DNA of 64,000 bases. Source: Ascaphus truei (taxonomy: Eukaryota; Chordata; Amphibia; Anura; Ascaphidae). A program made the position numbers and the translations under genes. Below are positions 23,300 through 34,906 of the stretch, in pieces (positions within the stretch are counted from its first letter, which is position 1; the number at the start of each line of letters is the position of its first letter). The stretch is from the NCBI GenBank assembly GCA_036426205.1, contig WSYH01000213.1, positions 99,501-163,500 of the forward strand. The letters are read 5' to 3'. The notes below the pieces were generated by a model. It searched no databases and had not been told where the DNA came from. It was given only the letters and a program-made list of their open reading frames with translations.

Positions 23300-25430
23300 C
23301 AGATCCTAAACCTCACCTCCCTTGCTGTTATCCATACATAAATGCGTTTAAACGAGCAGGTGAAATAGTACACCATTCCTTCAGACATACAATTCAGAAA
23401 TTGTTGTTTCCTTAAAATATGTTTTCCTGCTGTGTCTGCAAAGGTGTTAGTCTGAGTCATGGAGTTACATGCAGAACAATGTTCACACTTAAAAAAGCCT
23501 TTTTTGTATCAACATTTGAAAGAAAGGTAGTGAGCACGAGTGGAATATAGTGACTATGGACCAGTTTGTCCCCGAGGTTAGGTGATCTTCTATTGATCAA
23601 ACTTATCTTATCCCCCAGGGCAGTCCTTAAATCTACATCAGACATCAAAATGTAGCAATGTTTTGGAGAATATTCCGGAGGTTGAACCATTGATGATTAT
23701 AGGTGTCAATGAATCTAATCTGATTGTCTCCAGAATTTTTCATTTTAGATTACAGTTGTGATTCCCTATCTTGGTTTAGGTTGCTCTTTAAAACCACAAT
23801 TGATACACGTCCCACTATAGCTCCTGCTCTGAAATCTGGTTCTAAGCTCATCTGCTCTACCATCAAAGATTTCGTCTGTGAAAATGTACGCTTGCGTCAG
23901 AGAAACTCACTTAAATTTATTAGGCGTATAGGAGCTAGAGGCTTCAGAACCAAATTACTGGATATGTCCTTACGGTGAATATCCATCAGAAGACGTTTAC
24001 CCAGGTTAATAGCTATTCTCAGATCCAAAAAGTCCACGTGTTGAGCTGTAGATGAATGTTAATTTAATGTTGAGATCGTTGTGATTGACGAACTGCACCA
24101 AACCTGGCATGGTCGCCAACCAGAGAATAAGGATATCGTCAATGTACCTTAACCACAACAAAACATGTGCCATCGTGTCCACATTAGCCTCTGAAAATAC
24201 CACCCCCCACTCTTGCAAAAGGTGCGGAATTGGTGCCCATTGCCCTTCTGTGTTTTTGTAAAAAATAAGAATTCTTAAATACAAAATAATTATGTGTTAG
24301 CACAATGTTTACATATCCATAAGAATTGTAATTAGTTCACAACTAAGGTTTTGCTTGGACAAAAGTAGTTTATAGCAAGCAAACAATTCTGATGATGGAT
24401 GCCCACGTATAGTGACTCAACATCACATGTACAGTAGCAATGATAGTAATGCTATCCACTATGATCTGATCTAGTCTAAGAAGTATGTCCATGATATACT
24501 TTAAATAGCAAGGGAGTGTTTCAACTGGGGAATGCAAAAAACGAATCCTAGAAACGGCAAATGGGCTCACACAACCATCCTATACCCGATACAATCGGGA
24601 ATACGGGGGTGGGAGAGGTTTTGTGGATCATAGGCAACAGATTAAAGGTGGGGACTCTTGGATACCTTGATACAAGGCCGTTATGATTGTGGCGTATAAT
24701 AATGCTTGTGTATAGGCCAAATGTAGCATGTAGTCCAAGTCATATTTGTTGGTTGGATAATTCGACAACTCCACATAGCAACTGCTATCACAGCGTTTTT
24801 GTGAATGCTTTCTTTTAGGACATATGCTTGGCCACATTACCCCCTTTATCAGACGGCTTGATCTTGATAGTTGTCCTATATTGCATGTCCTTAATTGCAT
24901 CCCATTCATATTTAGTAAGGTTGTTGGGACCGGAAATCCATTGTAGTCCTGAAATTTCTTTAGTAACAAGATTTACAAAGACTTCGAATTGAGAACAAGT
25001 TTGTAGGGGGGACAGAAAGTAGATTGTGGTTTTATTTGTTATACAATCCTTCGCTCATTACTAGCCTCATGATCATCCAGTAGGGAAAGCATGTCATTAG
25101 GAGTCTGTTCAGTCTCATTCCATATTGGAGAAACGATTTCCCCATCCACACACCCGCAGGTCTAGAAAATGTTTTGAATAATAACTTGACAACAGAAGTG
25201 TTGAAGGTCCTTAATCCATTCAAATTTGTCAAACACATGAGTGAGTGAAAAGGACAGACCACATTGTAAAACAGTCTTTTAGTCCTGGTAAAGGATAATA
25301 TCAAAAGATTCACAATTGTCAGTTCATCTGTTTCCTCTGTGACCAGAGTCTTTTCTCCCATCTATAAACCTAGCTATCTCAACCTCTTAAATGCCTTGTG
25401 TCCCCTTCTCGTCCGCCTTCTTTTTTTTTT
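23300..25430 (-). pseudogene. Penelope-like element RT, decayed, lacking the nuclease end
   Basis: On the minus strand the order is: N-terminal region with DDHEASNERR (about 25,060), a DKGGNV block (about 24,840), LPMIHK with PIVSGIG (about 24,600-24,640), a diverged VDVESLYT-type motif A (about 24,400), RYIDDIL catalytic motif at 24,135-24,146, then FRK..S and LGDKLVHSHY, and a cysteine/histidine cluster CEHCSAC (about 23,480). Multiple frameshifts and stops are present. The GIY-YIG segment is lost where the L2-like LINE begins at 23,285. It is a different subfamily from the copy at 54-56 kb. Confidence 0.75.
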
Positions 25431-25560
25431 AAACGGACACTGGAACATACCATTCTAGCTTTTTTTCCTGCATTATGCATTGCAATAGATCACATTACAT
25501 TGCATTTTATGTTCAGTTTACAGTTCTGTATTACAGTGCTCAGAGGAGCTCACTATTTTT

Positions 25561-25575
25561 CTCTTATGAGATTTT
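25561..25575. repeat. Left target-site duplication of the L1-type element
   Basis: CTCTTATGAGATTTT, identical to 32,282-32,296; it abuts the poly(T) that is the poly(A) tail of the minus-strand element. Confidence 0.9.
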
Positions 25576-25739
25576 TTTTTTTTATAACTTTTACTTTATT
25601 GGGTGAGACATTACAAATATGATATCACAGCCCACTGGCTTACATCGAATCACCTTAATTCCGCTTTCCACCTCCAACGAACCAACACTGAACGACAGGA
25701 CTCACAGGACTCACAGGACTAACACGGAGACAGGGACGG

Positions 25740-25800
25740 GGTGGGGATTGGAAGGGGGGGGGGGTGACGGGGGGGGGGGGGGGGAGGGGCGACGACTCCG
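25740..25800. repeat. G-run tract in the LINE 3' UTR
   Basis: On plus there are three long G runs (25,747-25,756, 25,762-25,781 and following) broken by TGAC and A. In element sense the tract is C-rich. It could form a G-quadruplex on the plus strand. Confidence 0.85.
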
Positions 25801-25995
25801 ATGCTGAGAACTGAGAGCTACTGCCTCTTCCGCTTGTTCCTCCAAATCCTGCACAGGATCCCTTCTTGTGGGAATAGCTCGGGCCTAGGTCCCGGACCCT
25901 CGGCGGCACCCTAATTTTTAAGATTACGCTCAAGTCTTTCGTCTGCCCTAACGTCCAGGATCCGTTTCGTTACCGGAGAACGCATCTTCTAACTA

Positions 25996-28900
25996 TCATT
26001 GCAGTATATTGGTACCGTCTATCCCCGGAATGTCTGTTTGTGCCAACCATGGCGACCAGACTTTTAGGAAATTTGTGCCGGAGTCGTTGACCAGACTTGT
26101 CAACTGTTCCATCCGGCAAACAAACCAAATTCTGTTTCTAATCTTGGGTAGAATCGGGAGCTCTGGTTTCTTCCACAGCGCTGCTATCTCACACCCGGTG
26201 GCCGTGGCAAAATGTGCAATCAGTTTATGAGTTGCGTTCGATAACCCCCGGACCCGTCTTCCCAGAAGGAACAGCCATGGATCAAGGGGGACGTCGAGCC
26301 CAATCAGTCGCTGCAGCCACTCTTTAATTTCCGCCCAAATCGGAGCCACCTTCGTGCAGGACCACAGCATGTGGCGCAGGTCCGCTTTTTCGCCACATTG
26401 CTTGGGGCAAAGCGGCGAATAGCCTTTGACGAATTTAGACAGTTTAGTTGGGTGTAGTACCAACGCATCAGGACTTTATATGTGTTCTCCTTTAACGTAG
26501 TACAGATAGAGCTTTTCGCCGCTGCCTGTAGGATCCTATCCCAGTCGTCGTCCTCTAAAGTTTCCCCGAAGTCCGCTTCCCATTGCCTCATGTAACTAAG
26601 TCTGGGATCGTCTGTCGTCCCGGGGCAGATCACTTCCTTGTACATTCTAGAGGTTAGTCCCCTCGTGTCCGTTTCTCTGGAACACATCTGCTCAAAATTT
26701 GCCGAATAGGGGCTTTCTTGTAGAAAGCCCTGATCTGTAGATATCTAAATAATTCAGCGTTCAGAATTTTTTTCCCTCTTTTATATGAGCAAAGGTTTTA
26801 ATTACCTCGCTGCCTTCCAGATCTTTTAGTCGGAGATACCCTGCCCACATCCAATTAGAAAAGTTAGCGCTATCCAGGCCTGGAGCGAAATCCGGGTTGC
26901 CCCATATGGGGGTCATCAGTGAGTTTTGTGTTGTAAGAGAACTTCTAAATTTGGTGGCCTCTCATACTTTCAGGGAATTCATCATGGCCTGCAGCGGTGT
27001 TCGCATCCTCGAACGGCTGTTCCTGGGCAGCCATATCAGGTTCTTCAAATCTACCGGAGTGCAACACTCCCTCTCCAGTGCCACCCATCGCCGAAGGGTC
27101 GGGTTGGTGTGCCACTGCAGGATCTGCGTTAGTTCAGCTGCTTCGTAGTAGGCGAGCAAGCACGGCACCCCCAGCCCTCCTCTTGAGGTCGGCCTCCTCA
27201 AGATATCTTTTCTAATTCTGGGGCCTTTTTTATTCCAGATGAATTTCGTTATTGCGGACTGTAAGGAGAGGATCTCATCTTTTGGCAGGGGGATCGGGAG
27301 GGTCTGGAAAAGATATAGCACCCGTGGAAGGAAATTCATTTTTACGCTTCGAATTCTGCCTATCCAGGAGATGCCACATTCCACCCATCGCCGCAGATCC
27401 TCCCTTAGAGTCTTAAACAACTTGGGATAATTCGCCCTGTATAGGGTTTTATAGTCTTTAGTGAGATTTACCCCTAGGTATTTGATCGTGGAGGGCTGCC
27501 ATTTAAAGTTAAAATTGAGTCCAATTAGCTTTTCTATTGGTTTAGGTAGATTTAGATTGAGGGCTTCCGATTTGGCCTGGTTAATTTTGAACCCCGAAAT
27601 TTGGTTGAATTTCCCCAGGATTGAAAACACATTGGGCAGAGAGGTAAGAGGCTGGGATAATGTCAGGATCACATCATCCGCGTACAGGGCCACTTTATGT
27701 GACTGCTCTTTTAATGTTATCCCGAGATATCCGGGTTACTCCTTATATGCGCCACCAAGGGTTCAATACAGAGGGCGAACAACAAGGGGGACAACGGGCA
27801 TCCCTGTCTTGTGCCACTGCGGATCTGGAAAAGTTCCGATGGGAACCCCTGATGTCGCACCCTTGCTGCTGGCCCCTCGTATAGTGCCATAATGGCTCCC
27901 AGTATGCATCCCTCAAAGCCGAATGCCCCCAGCGTCTCTCTCAGGTAGGGCCAGTCTATCCGGTCAAAGGCTTTTTCGGCGTCCAGACTCAGCACCAATG
28001 ACGGAATATTTTGCTTTTGGGCCAGATCGATTAAGTCAATTATTTGTCTGGTGTTGTCTGCCGCTTGCCTGCCACTTATGAACCCCACCTGATCTGGATG
28101 TACCAGCCCGGTAAGAACGATACCCACTCTATTGGCTATTAGTTTAGAGAAAAATGTTATGTCCGTATTAATTAGAGAGATGGGCCGGTAGCTCTTACAG
28201 TCTGCCGGGTCCTTTCCTGGTTTATAGATCAGCGAGATTGACGCCTGGAGCATCTGTGCTGGGAACGAGGCCCCTTGTAAGACCGAATTAAAGAGTTTTA
28301 ACAAATGTGGGGCTAGAAGTTTTAGATATTTTTTGGAGTAAAGGTGTTAGAGTAGCCATCTGGGCCGGGCGCCTTGGCAGGCTTGAGAGACTTTACAACT
28401 TCTGTTAACTCTTCTAAAGAGAAGTCTTCCTGTAGTGCCTCTCTCTCCGCTCCGCTCAATGTTGGTAGGTTTGCCTCTTTTAAAAATTCTCTGAGATTTT
28501 CCCTCGTTTTCTGATTATGGATGACCTTACCCCCATCATAGAGTGACTCATAGTAGTTCTTAAATTCCGCTACGACCCGCTTAGGATTCGAGGCAAGTTC
28601 CCCCCCCTGCGTGCGAATAGAGTGGATGTGGTAGTTTGGTTTTTTGTTTCTAAGTCTATTTGCTAGAAGGGTGTCTGGCTTGTTCGCCTTCTCAAAGAAT
28701 CGACGCTTAGTCCAACTCATCTCCTTTTCAGCCTGAGACGCCAGTCACAGATTTAACTGTTTTTTAGTATCTTGAATTTGTTCCAGGACCTCTTTTTTGG
28801 ATCTTTTGTGTATTGCGGTGAGGGACACCAATTTCCCTTTTAGCTCTTTTATCTGGCTCTCCTGTTCTCTTTTGCGTCTAGCGGCTAGCCACATAAGAGA

Positions 28901-29787
28901 TCCTCTGAGGGTAGCCTTATGGGCCTCCCACAACGTGGCAGGTGAAGATACACTCCCCTCGTTCTCTTTAAAATACTCACTGCTTTTGTCCGCGATCTCT
29001 GATTCTAATTTAGGAATTTTTAACAGCAACTCATTTAGCCTCCAACACGCTCCAGGTCTGTCCAGCAAATTTAACATGCACAGCAGCTCTATAGGTGCGT
29101 GGTCTGACCACAAAATATCGTGTATTCCCGAATGGGAGACCACTGGGACCAGTCTATTAGATACCAGGAAGTAATCAATCCGGCTGTACCGGTTGTGGGG
29201 GTGGGAGTAAAATGTATAGTCCTTGGTCTGTGGGTGCTGCTCCCTCCAGATATCCACTAATTGGCAGTCTCGGAGTCCTTGGGCAATGGTTAGTACGTCC
29301 CGTCTGGGGGGGGGGATAGGTGCTGTACATCGGTCTAGTGTGTGGTTCAGTGTCCTATTCAAGTCTCCAGCTACAATTAACTGGCCCTTCGCTTCCTGCT
29401 GCAGACGCCGGAAGAAGAGGGCAAAGAAATCTGTTGCCCGCTCGCACGGGGCATAAACTGAGACCAGTGTGAGGGCCTGACCCTGTATGGACCCCACTAA
29501 TATGATAAATCTGCCTTCAGCGTCTACCACCCTTTTTTCTTACTCAAACAGTAAGTTTTTGTGAATAACAATGGCCACCCCTCTTTTTTTTCTGGTGCTG
29601 ATGCTAGGTGTATCATATTAAAGTCTTTATCTAAATATTTTGGAAAGCTAGCTTTGGAAAAGTGGGTCTCTTGGAGGAAGAGAACGTCCGCTTTGTATCT
29701 TTTATAATCTCTAAAGGCCAACTTACGTTTTTTGGGGCTGCTGAATCCCTTAACGTTATGGGAGATGCATCTTATTTCTCTAATCAT
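25996..29787 (-). pseudogene. L1-type ORF2: endonuclease and reverse transcriptase, interrupted
   Basis: The likely start is the Met at 29,787 (MIREIRCISHNVKGF), the classic N-terminus of the apurinic-like endonuclease. Endonuclease motifs QETH, VYAPC, AGDLN, SRIDYFL and SDHAPI follow. RT motifs include KAPGPDGY, SYRPISLIN, SLDAEKAFDR, GTRQGCPLSP and YADD (27,673-27,684). The C-terminus has a CPKQC...H...C zinc knuckle (26,356-26,409). Breaks seen: a one-base shift in an A8 run near 29,600, TAA near 29,545, TGA near 28,743, frameshifts near 28,340, 27,725 and 26,450, and a stop near 26,962. Together they make a non-functional protein of about 1,260 codons. It would have nicked target DNA and primed reverse transcription. 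Confidence 0.9.
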
Positions 29788-31160
29788 TGGGATCGTCTTG
29801 GTATGGTTCTTTCTCAGTGTCCGCTGTGGCCGAGCCGTGCCCTTGCTGCGAGGCCTTGTCCATAGCTCTATCTTTTCCAGCGAAACCGTCTTCTGTGTTG
29901 GTCGCCATTGGAGCAGGTGGGGGGGGTGTGGGGTGGCCGGATGTGACACGAGAGGGAAGACACACAGGAAACACAAAGGAAAAAACAACATGTAAATACA
30001 AGTTTACTAACAACAACATGTTCTCAGCTCGAGGACCACCGTGTCCTGCAGCAGAGTCCAACGCCCTCTGGGAGTGGGGCCCCGTGGCCTCAAGGACCAC
30101 TTCCCACCGTCTCTCCCCAAAGGACTTTGACAGGATCTCGGGGGGCCCTCCCCTCCTGATCCCATCCGCAGCACATGCCGACCTTGGGATTTGAAGCTCC
30201 CTCCATCCGCCATGCCCGCGCTCTCTCTTTATCCACCCCCTTTAACTTTAATTGTCTAACCTTTATAACAAAACTGTAACTGTAACTGTAGACGGCTACT
30301 ATAGGCTGCTTTGGCTCTAGCCCGAGCTTCCAAGTCCAGGTCCCTATATTTGCTCCCTGGCATACTCCTCCCAGGACTCTCCCCTACCTCTGCTCTAGTT
30401 GCTTGAACTCATCTCCAATGTCTCCCCCTTTTTTCCCCTCTCCCCCCTCCTCTCTCCATCTTCCAGTCACCTGCGTTCTCTTTTGTACACCCCTCGTGTC
30501 TCTCCTACACCTCCCTCTCTCTCCGCTGGGGCTTGCCTATGTGGGAGTGCCCCTCGTCCCGATCCCCTCGGGCCTTCCCCTGTTTGCCCGCACTACTCTC
30601 CCCTGTGGCAGCCTGATCCCCGCTTAATGATAATCCATGTTTTGAGACGTGCCCGGTGACCTTTCATAGTCCTACGTGAGGGCTGCCCCCTTCCGCCTTC
30701 TTGTTCCGGCGCGCCTCCCTCTATCTCTGGGTACTTCCGCCTCCTCCAAGATGGCGCTGACTTCTCCGGCGCCTCCTGATGATAACATCCGGTTTCCGGC
30801 GGCCGACATTTTGAGACTCCTGCTGCCTCGTGGAGGACATGTAGCTCTCTTCTCCCGCTCACTCACCGCTTCCTGGTTCCGCGCCTCACGGTGGAATCTG
30901 TGAAGCGCCATTTCACCCGCCATCTTCCTCCATCCTCGTGGGCCGATTCGAAAGGTTAGTTTCCTTCCTTTTCTTTGTAGGGATTGCCGCTGACTTTGAC
31001 AGGTGACCGGGTAGGGTCTCTGGGTCCCCACAGGGGGCTCTTAGGAGCTCGTATGCCGGAGTATAGTGGCGGGGAAGCCCTGCCGGGTGGCCACACTTGG
31101 CCATCAACTTAGGCCCTCAACCAGGCAACCGTAACTTTATAACACTGAACCTTGCATGAG
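29788..31160 (-). other. Long ORF1-ORF2 spacer of the LINE, GC-rich and promoter-like
   Basis: About 1.37 kb separate the ORF1 stop from the ORF2 start; in mammalian L1 this gap is only tens of bases. The stretch 30,690-31,050 is CpG-rich and contains AAGATGGCG words on both strands (plus about 30,750; minus about 30,920), the core of YY1 sites. Reading frames here are numerous, but none has a recognisable domain. It could be an internal promoter, an inserted sequence, or a family-specific layout. Confidence 0.6.
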
Positions 31161-32141
31161 TCATTTAGTGACCTTTTTATTGTCCTCCTCACTTATTCCT
31201 CTTGGCTTTGGCGTGCCTGCTCCTCTGCTCCACTCTGGTTCTAGGGCAGCCTCCTCACCTACCGCTTCTGCTGGGGAGCCCCCCAGGCCCAGTTTAGCGA
31301 GGAAATCTGGCCCTTCCACCGGGTCTTTCAAGGTGAGGGATCTCCTGTTCCGCGTTACTTGCAACCCGAATGGGAAGGTCCAACGGTACCTCACGTTGTT
31401 CTCGCGGAGCACTTTGGTAACTGGAAGCAGTGATCTGCGTCTCATTAGGGTAAGCGGGGATAAGTCCTGGAATATCTGCATTTTGTTGGATGCAAATTCT
31501 ACAAACGGCAGGACCCTCGTATGGCGTAACACTGCCTCTCTTGTTGTATAATAGTGTAGCCGGAGGATAATATCCCGCGGCTGTTCATTTTGGACTGGCC
31601 GGGAGCGCAGGGCCCTATGGCAACGGTCCATCGCCAGGGCCTCTTTATTGCTGTCTGGCAACAGGGATTCTAGCCAGCGTGCAGTGTAAGCCTCACAATC
31701 CCCCACTTCTTCAGGGACCCCCCGGATTCTGATATTATTTCGCCTATCGCGGTTCTCCGCATCCTCCTGCCGCTCTTTTAGCTCATCTATTTGTTTCTGT
31801 AGGTCAGCGGTCTTTTTCTCCGTCTTTTTACCTGCCCTGATGGTGAGATCCACTTTGGCCTCCAGATCATCCGTTCGGGTCCCCTGCTTTGCGACCTCCC
31901 GCTTAACTTCCTTAATATCCACTTGCAGGAGCATTTTCAGGTCATTATAGAGCCTTGCGAAGTCACATCGCCGGACTGGGAGTTGGGACTGACTATTTGG
32001 TCCTTCGTCATCTCCTTCCAGTTCTGTGTCCATGTCTGGCGCCATTTCTCCTGTTTGTTCGCTTGCAGCTGCGGCGCCGAAGTAATCCCGCACATCAGCT
32101 AGCTTTTGTCTTTTCTGGCCGACCGGCTTCTTTGGGGCCAT
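31161..32141 (-). CDS. L1-type ORF1 protein, 326 aa
   Basis: An uninterrupted frame from MAPKKPVGQKRQKL to a stop at 31,161. ORF1 proteins bind LINE RNA as trimers and act as nucleic-acid chaperones in the retrotransposition particle. Layout: basic N-terminus (1-15); acidic/polar linker; predicted coiled coil (about 75-130, heptad-rich with KKTEKKTADLQKQIDELKER); an RRM-like domain opening RRNNIRIRGVPEEV (about 132-215); and a C-terminal domain with DIILRLHYYTTRE and QIFQDLSPLTLMRRR. Length and order match L1 ORF1p (L1 transposase-22 family). The intact frame contrasts with the decayed ORF2 downstream. Start is the first Met after a 140-base leader. Confidence 0.85.
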   Translation of the reverse strand: MAPKKPVGQKRQKLADVRDYFGAAAASEQTGEMAPDMDTELEGDDEGPNSQSQLPVRRCDFARLYNDLKMLLQVDIKEVKREVAKQGTRTDDLEAKVDLTIRAGKKTEKKTADLQKQIDELKERQEDAENRDRRNNIRIRGVPEEVGDCEAYTARWLESLLPDSNKEALAMDRCHRALRSRPVQNEQPRDIILRLHYYTTREAVLRHTRVLPFVEFASNKMQIFQDLSPLTLMRRRSLLPVTKVLRENNVRYRWTFPFGLQVTRNRRSLTLKDPVEGPDFLAKLGLGGSPAEAVGEEAALEPEWSRGAGTPKPRGISEEDNKKVTK

Positions 32142-32281
32142 CCTGGAGTATTTACTCAGCTGTGGGTTTAAGCTTATAAACCAGTTTTTATTTTTGGGGT
32201 GTTAGTTCTTTATATACTCTGAGCGCGAGACGGAGCTATTCAATCAAGCTTCCATACCCCGATCCTTCGCACATGCGCATC
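32142..32281 (-). promoter_or_regulatory. LINE 5' UTR
   Basis: Starts ATGCGCATGTGCGAAGG right after the target duplication. It includes TATATAAA (about 32,210, minus) and CGCGCTCAGAG. At 140 bases it is short for an L1 5' UTR. Confidence 0.6.
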
Positions 32282-32296
32282 CTCTTATGAGATTTT
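32282..32296. repeat. Right target-site duplication of the L1-type element
   Basis: CTCTTATGAGATTTT, exact match to 25,561-25,575. Confidence 0.9.
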
Positions 32297-32529
32297 GAGG
32301 TTCTTTAGGGGCTCTGTGTTCTTAAGCTGTCCATTTGTGTATTGAATACATTTTCTATTTTGGTAACCTGAGTACTTGTTTTGGGATTTTCTTCTCTGTT
32401 GTATTTGATTATTTGTTACCCTAAAGCACCGCCAGTATATTTATTATTGTAGATGTATTATTGTTTCTGTGGTACCTTTTATGAGGTTGTCTGATTGCTT
32501 AACTTTCTGTGTATTTGTAATATATAAAG

Positions 32530-32640
32530 GGATAGGCACACCATAAATATTCAAAAAAGATATTTTATTGGTCCAACGTTTCGGGTACCCTCAGGAGCCT
32601 TTATCAAGAGCTCTTGATAAAGGCTCCACTGGATACTCTT
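32530..32640 (-). mobile_element. Penelope-type tail with hammerhead-like motif and 34-bp palindrome
   Basis: On minus, TTGATAAAGGCTCCTGAGG then GTACCCGAAACGTTGG matches the layout of the motif seen at 54 and 57 kb (TGATAAAG, stem, CGAAACG). The 5' part is a perfect 34-bp palindrome (32,594-32,627), as if two such ends had been fused head to head. AATAAAA follows the motif on the minus strand. Confidence 0.45.
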
Positions 32641-32722
32641 ATAGGTACTCTGATATTAGCACCTCTCCAGTAGTCTGGCTTTTACTAGTTAAGTGTTTGA
32701 CCCAATCCCTTAACACTATATA

Positions 32723-33360
32723 CAGCTGAACCCAGTTATAACGTGGTGCTTGGGGTTCACATAATGCGACCGTGTTACAAAATGACAACCGCGATCATGT
32801 GTGTGTGTTGGCGGGGAGGCCGTGACTGAAGCAAGGGGGGGTGCCAGCTATGTGATCTACTGGCATGTGTCATTCCGGCACCCAAGTTATAACTTAGACC
32901 CAAATCCGGGATCCCTACAGGTGTCCCCCCTCTCCCAGCACCCTCCCCAGCAGAATCCACGAAATAATGCCCCGTGAGTCGCAGAACCTGGCTCGTGGAG
33001 GCCACACGAAGCCCTCAGTGAGGTGACTATCTTACCTCCTGCAGCTGGCACGGCATTGGAGTGGAGGAAAGTGCTCCTTCCCCGGGGGATCATACCCCAC
33101 CGAGGTGCTATGAGAGCTCGGCGGAGCCTCCCCAGGCAGGCGGGATCTCCACCAGAGGGCGGGGGAGATGTGAGAGCCATATTCAGCGTGCCCATTAAGC
33201 CTGCTTCACTCACAAGGGTGAGGGTGTGTGTGTGTTAGTAATAAAGTTTTTGGGGGGAAAAATGTAAAAAAAAAAAAAAACTTGGAGATGTTCTAAATCG
33301 GGAGCCACGATCTTCCCGCATTATGAGGATCCGCGTTCGCACAATTAAGGGGTTGAGCTG
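32723..33360. mobile_element. Non-autonomous Tigger/pogo-like transposon, 638 bp
   Basis: Left end CAGCTGAACCCAGTTATAAC and right end (complement) CAGCTCAACCCCTTAATTGT, each flanked by TA (within TATA). TA target and CAG..GAACC-type ends fit the pogo/Tigger branch of Tc1/mariner. GC-rich interior, no transposase. The fragment at 9,380-9,499 shares the terminus. Confidence 0.6.
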
Positions 33361-33398
33361 TATACTGTATATATTAATATATATATAAATATATAATA

Positions 33399-34906
33399 CA
33401 CACACACAGTGATGAGAAAAAGTTTGTGAACTCCTTAGGATTTTCACATATTTCAAGCCTAAAATGTTATTAGATCTTAATCTACTAATAGATAAAGATA
33501 ACATGTTCAAACAAATGACACAGAAACATGATACTTTTATTTATCCACAAATGATTTTTCATTCAATATACATATGTGAAAAAGTATGTGAACCTTTAGA
33601 TTCAGTACCTGGTGGAACACTCTTGAGGAATTTTAGCTCATTCCTCCTTACAGAACTGCTTCAACACAGTAATATTTTAGGGCTTCCTTGCATGGACAGC
33701 TCACTTCGGGTCCTGCCACAACATTTCAATCGAGTTTAGGTTCGGATTTTGATTAGGCCATTCTAAAATGTGGAATTTCTTCTTCTCGGCCATTCTTTTG
33801 TCGATCTGCTTGTATGTTTAGAATCATTCCTTGTTGTATTACCCACTTTCGGTTCAGCTTCAGCTCACAGACGGACGGATGGCCTGACATTCTCCTCTAG
33901 ATTCTTCTGATACAAAGCAGAATTTATGGTTGTATCAATGATGGCAAGCAGTCTAGGTCCTGAGGCAGCAAAGCAGCCCCAAACCATCACACTCCGACCA
34001 CCATGTTTGACGGTTAGGGTGAGGTTTTTCTGTTGAAACGCAGCGTTTTGCTGAACAACATTTCTCTTTGAGGCAAAAAAGTTCTACCTTTGACTCGTCT
34101 GTGCAGAGAACAGTGTTCCAGAAGTGTTATATATTATCTATGTGCTCTTTCATGAACTTCAGATGGGCAGCAATGTTCTTTTAAGAGAGCAGGGATTTCA
34201 TCCTGTCTATGCTTCCATAAACACCAATCTTGTTCAGTCTTTTTCTGATAGTTGAGTCATGAACACTCAGATTAGTGAAGATGTGAGTGGCCTGCAGATC
34301 CTTGGATGTCACTCTGGGTTTCTTTTTGACTTCCTGAATGATGTGCCGGTTTGTTCTTGGAGAGATTTTGATACTGCTCCTGGGTAAAATAACTGTGGTC
34401 TTGAACGTTCTCCATTTGGAGACTCTCTGTCTAACAATGGATTGGTGGAGCCCCAAATCCTTAGAAATGGTTTTGTAACCCTTTCTAGAGTAATGAGCAT
34501 CAATAACTGCTTTTCTGAGGTCCTCAGCCATTTATTTTGATTGTTGCATACAGATGTATAGTGGAGACCAAACACACAATGTTTCTGATATTTATATATG
34601 GTGGGGCTCACCCCAGAAGATCTACCTAAATTATTTAAACATATTATTCTAATTATCCCCTTTAATTTATCTGATAAAACCAGGATTTTGCTTACTTTTG
34701 CACATACCTTGACTCTTAATTACTTATTGTTTGTCTAACTCATACATCCTTTTGTTTAAAAAAAACAAAACAAAAAAAAACATTGAATTGTCCCTATTGG
34801 ACATTTAAAAGAATACTGGTTTTGATTCAAGAAGGTTATCATGGAAAAAATATGGAATTTCTGTAATTATCATTGGGGTTCAAACTTTTTCTCGCTACTG
34901 TGTGTG
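33399..34906 (-). mobile_element. Tc1 transposon, about 1.5 kb
   Basis: TA-flanked ends: left CACACACAGTGATGAGAAAA then AGTTTGTGAAC; right (complement) CACACAGTAGCGAGAAAAAG then TTTGAACC. The total length is that of a complete Tc1 unit. It encodes a decayed transposase on the minus strand. Confidence 0.85.
33590..34531 (-). pseudogene. Tc1 transposase
   Basis: The N-terminal 116 residues are open, from MAEDLRKAVIDAHY: a paired-like helix-turn-helix (KGYKTISKDLGLHQSIVR and a second helical part VTSKDLQ). Beyond 34,181 the frame is broken, but catalytic blocks persist: TDESK near 34,095 (first Asp), GGRSVMVWGCFAASG near 33,990, a KHTS block near 33,820 and SIEMLW near 33,725 (Glu). The normal length is about 340 aa. 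It once cut and pasted the surrounding element; this copy is dead. Confidence 0.8.

Larger units (their letters stand above)
25576..32281 (-). mobile_element. Full-length L1-type LINE
   Basis: A 6.7-kb non-LTR retrotransposon bounded by an exact 15-bp target-site duplication, with the poly(A) tail at 25,576 (as T on plus). It has a short 5' UTR, ORF1, an unusually long spacer, ORF2 (endonuclease plus RT plus zinc knuckle) and a 3' UTR. The target reads AAAATCTC after CCTC in element orientation, so the first-strand nick is at TTTT/G, close to the L1 endonuclease preference TTTT/A. An exact duplication and an open ORF1 argue for a fairly young insertion, though ORF2 has decayed. Confidence 0.9.

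Noticed and set aside
26897..27892. Plus-strand frames across the L1-type ORF2
   Set aside because: They are shadows of the minus-strand reverse transcriptase.
30672..31031. 119-residue Arg-rich frame in the LINE spacer
   Set aside because: Composition reflects CpG-rich DNA; no conserved motif, so not called a third LINE gene.
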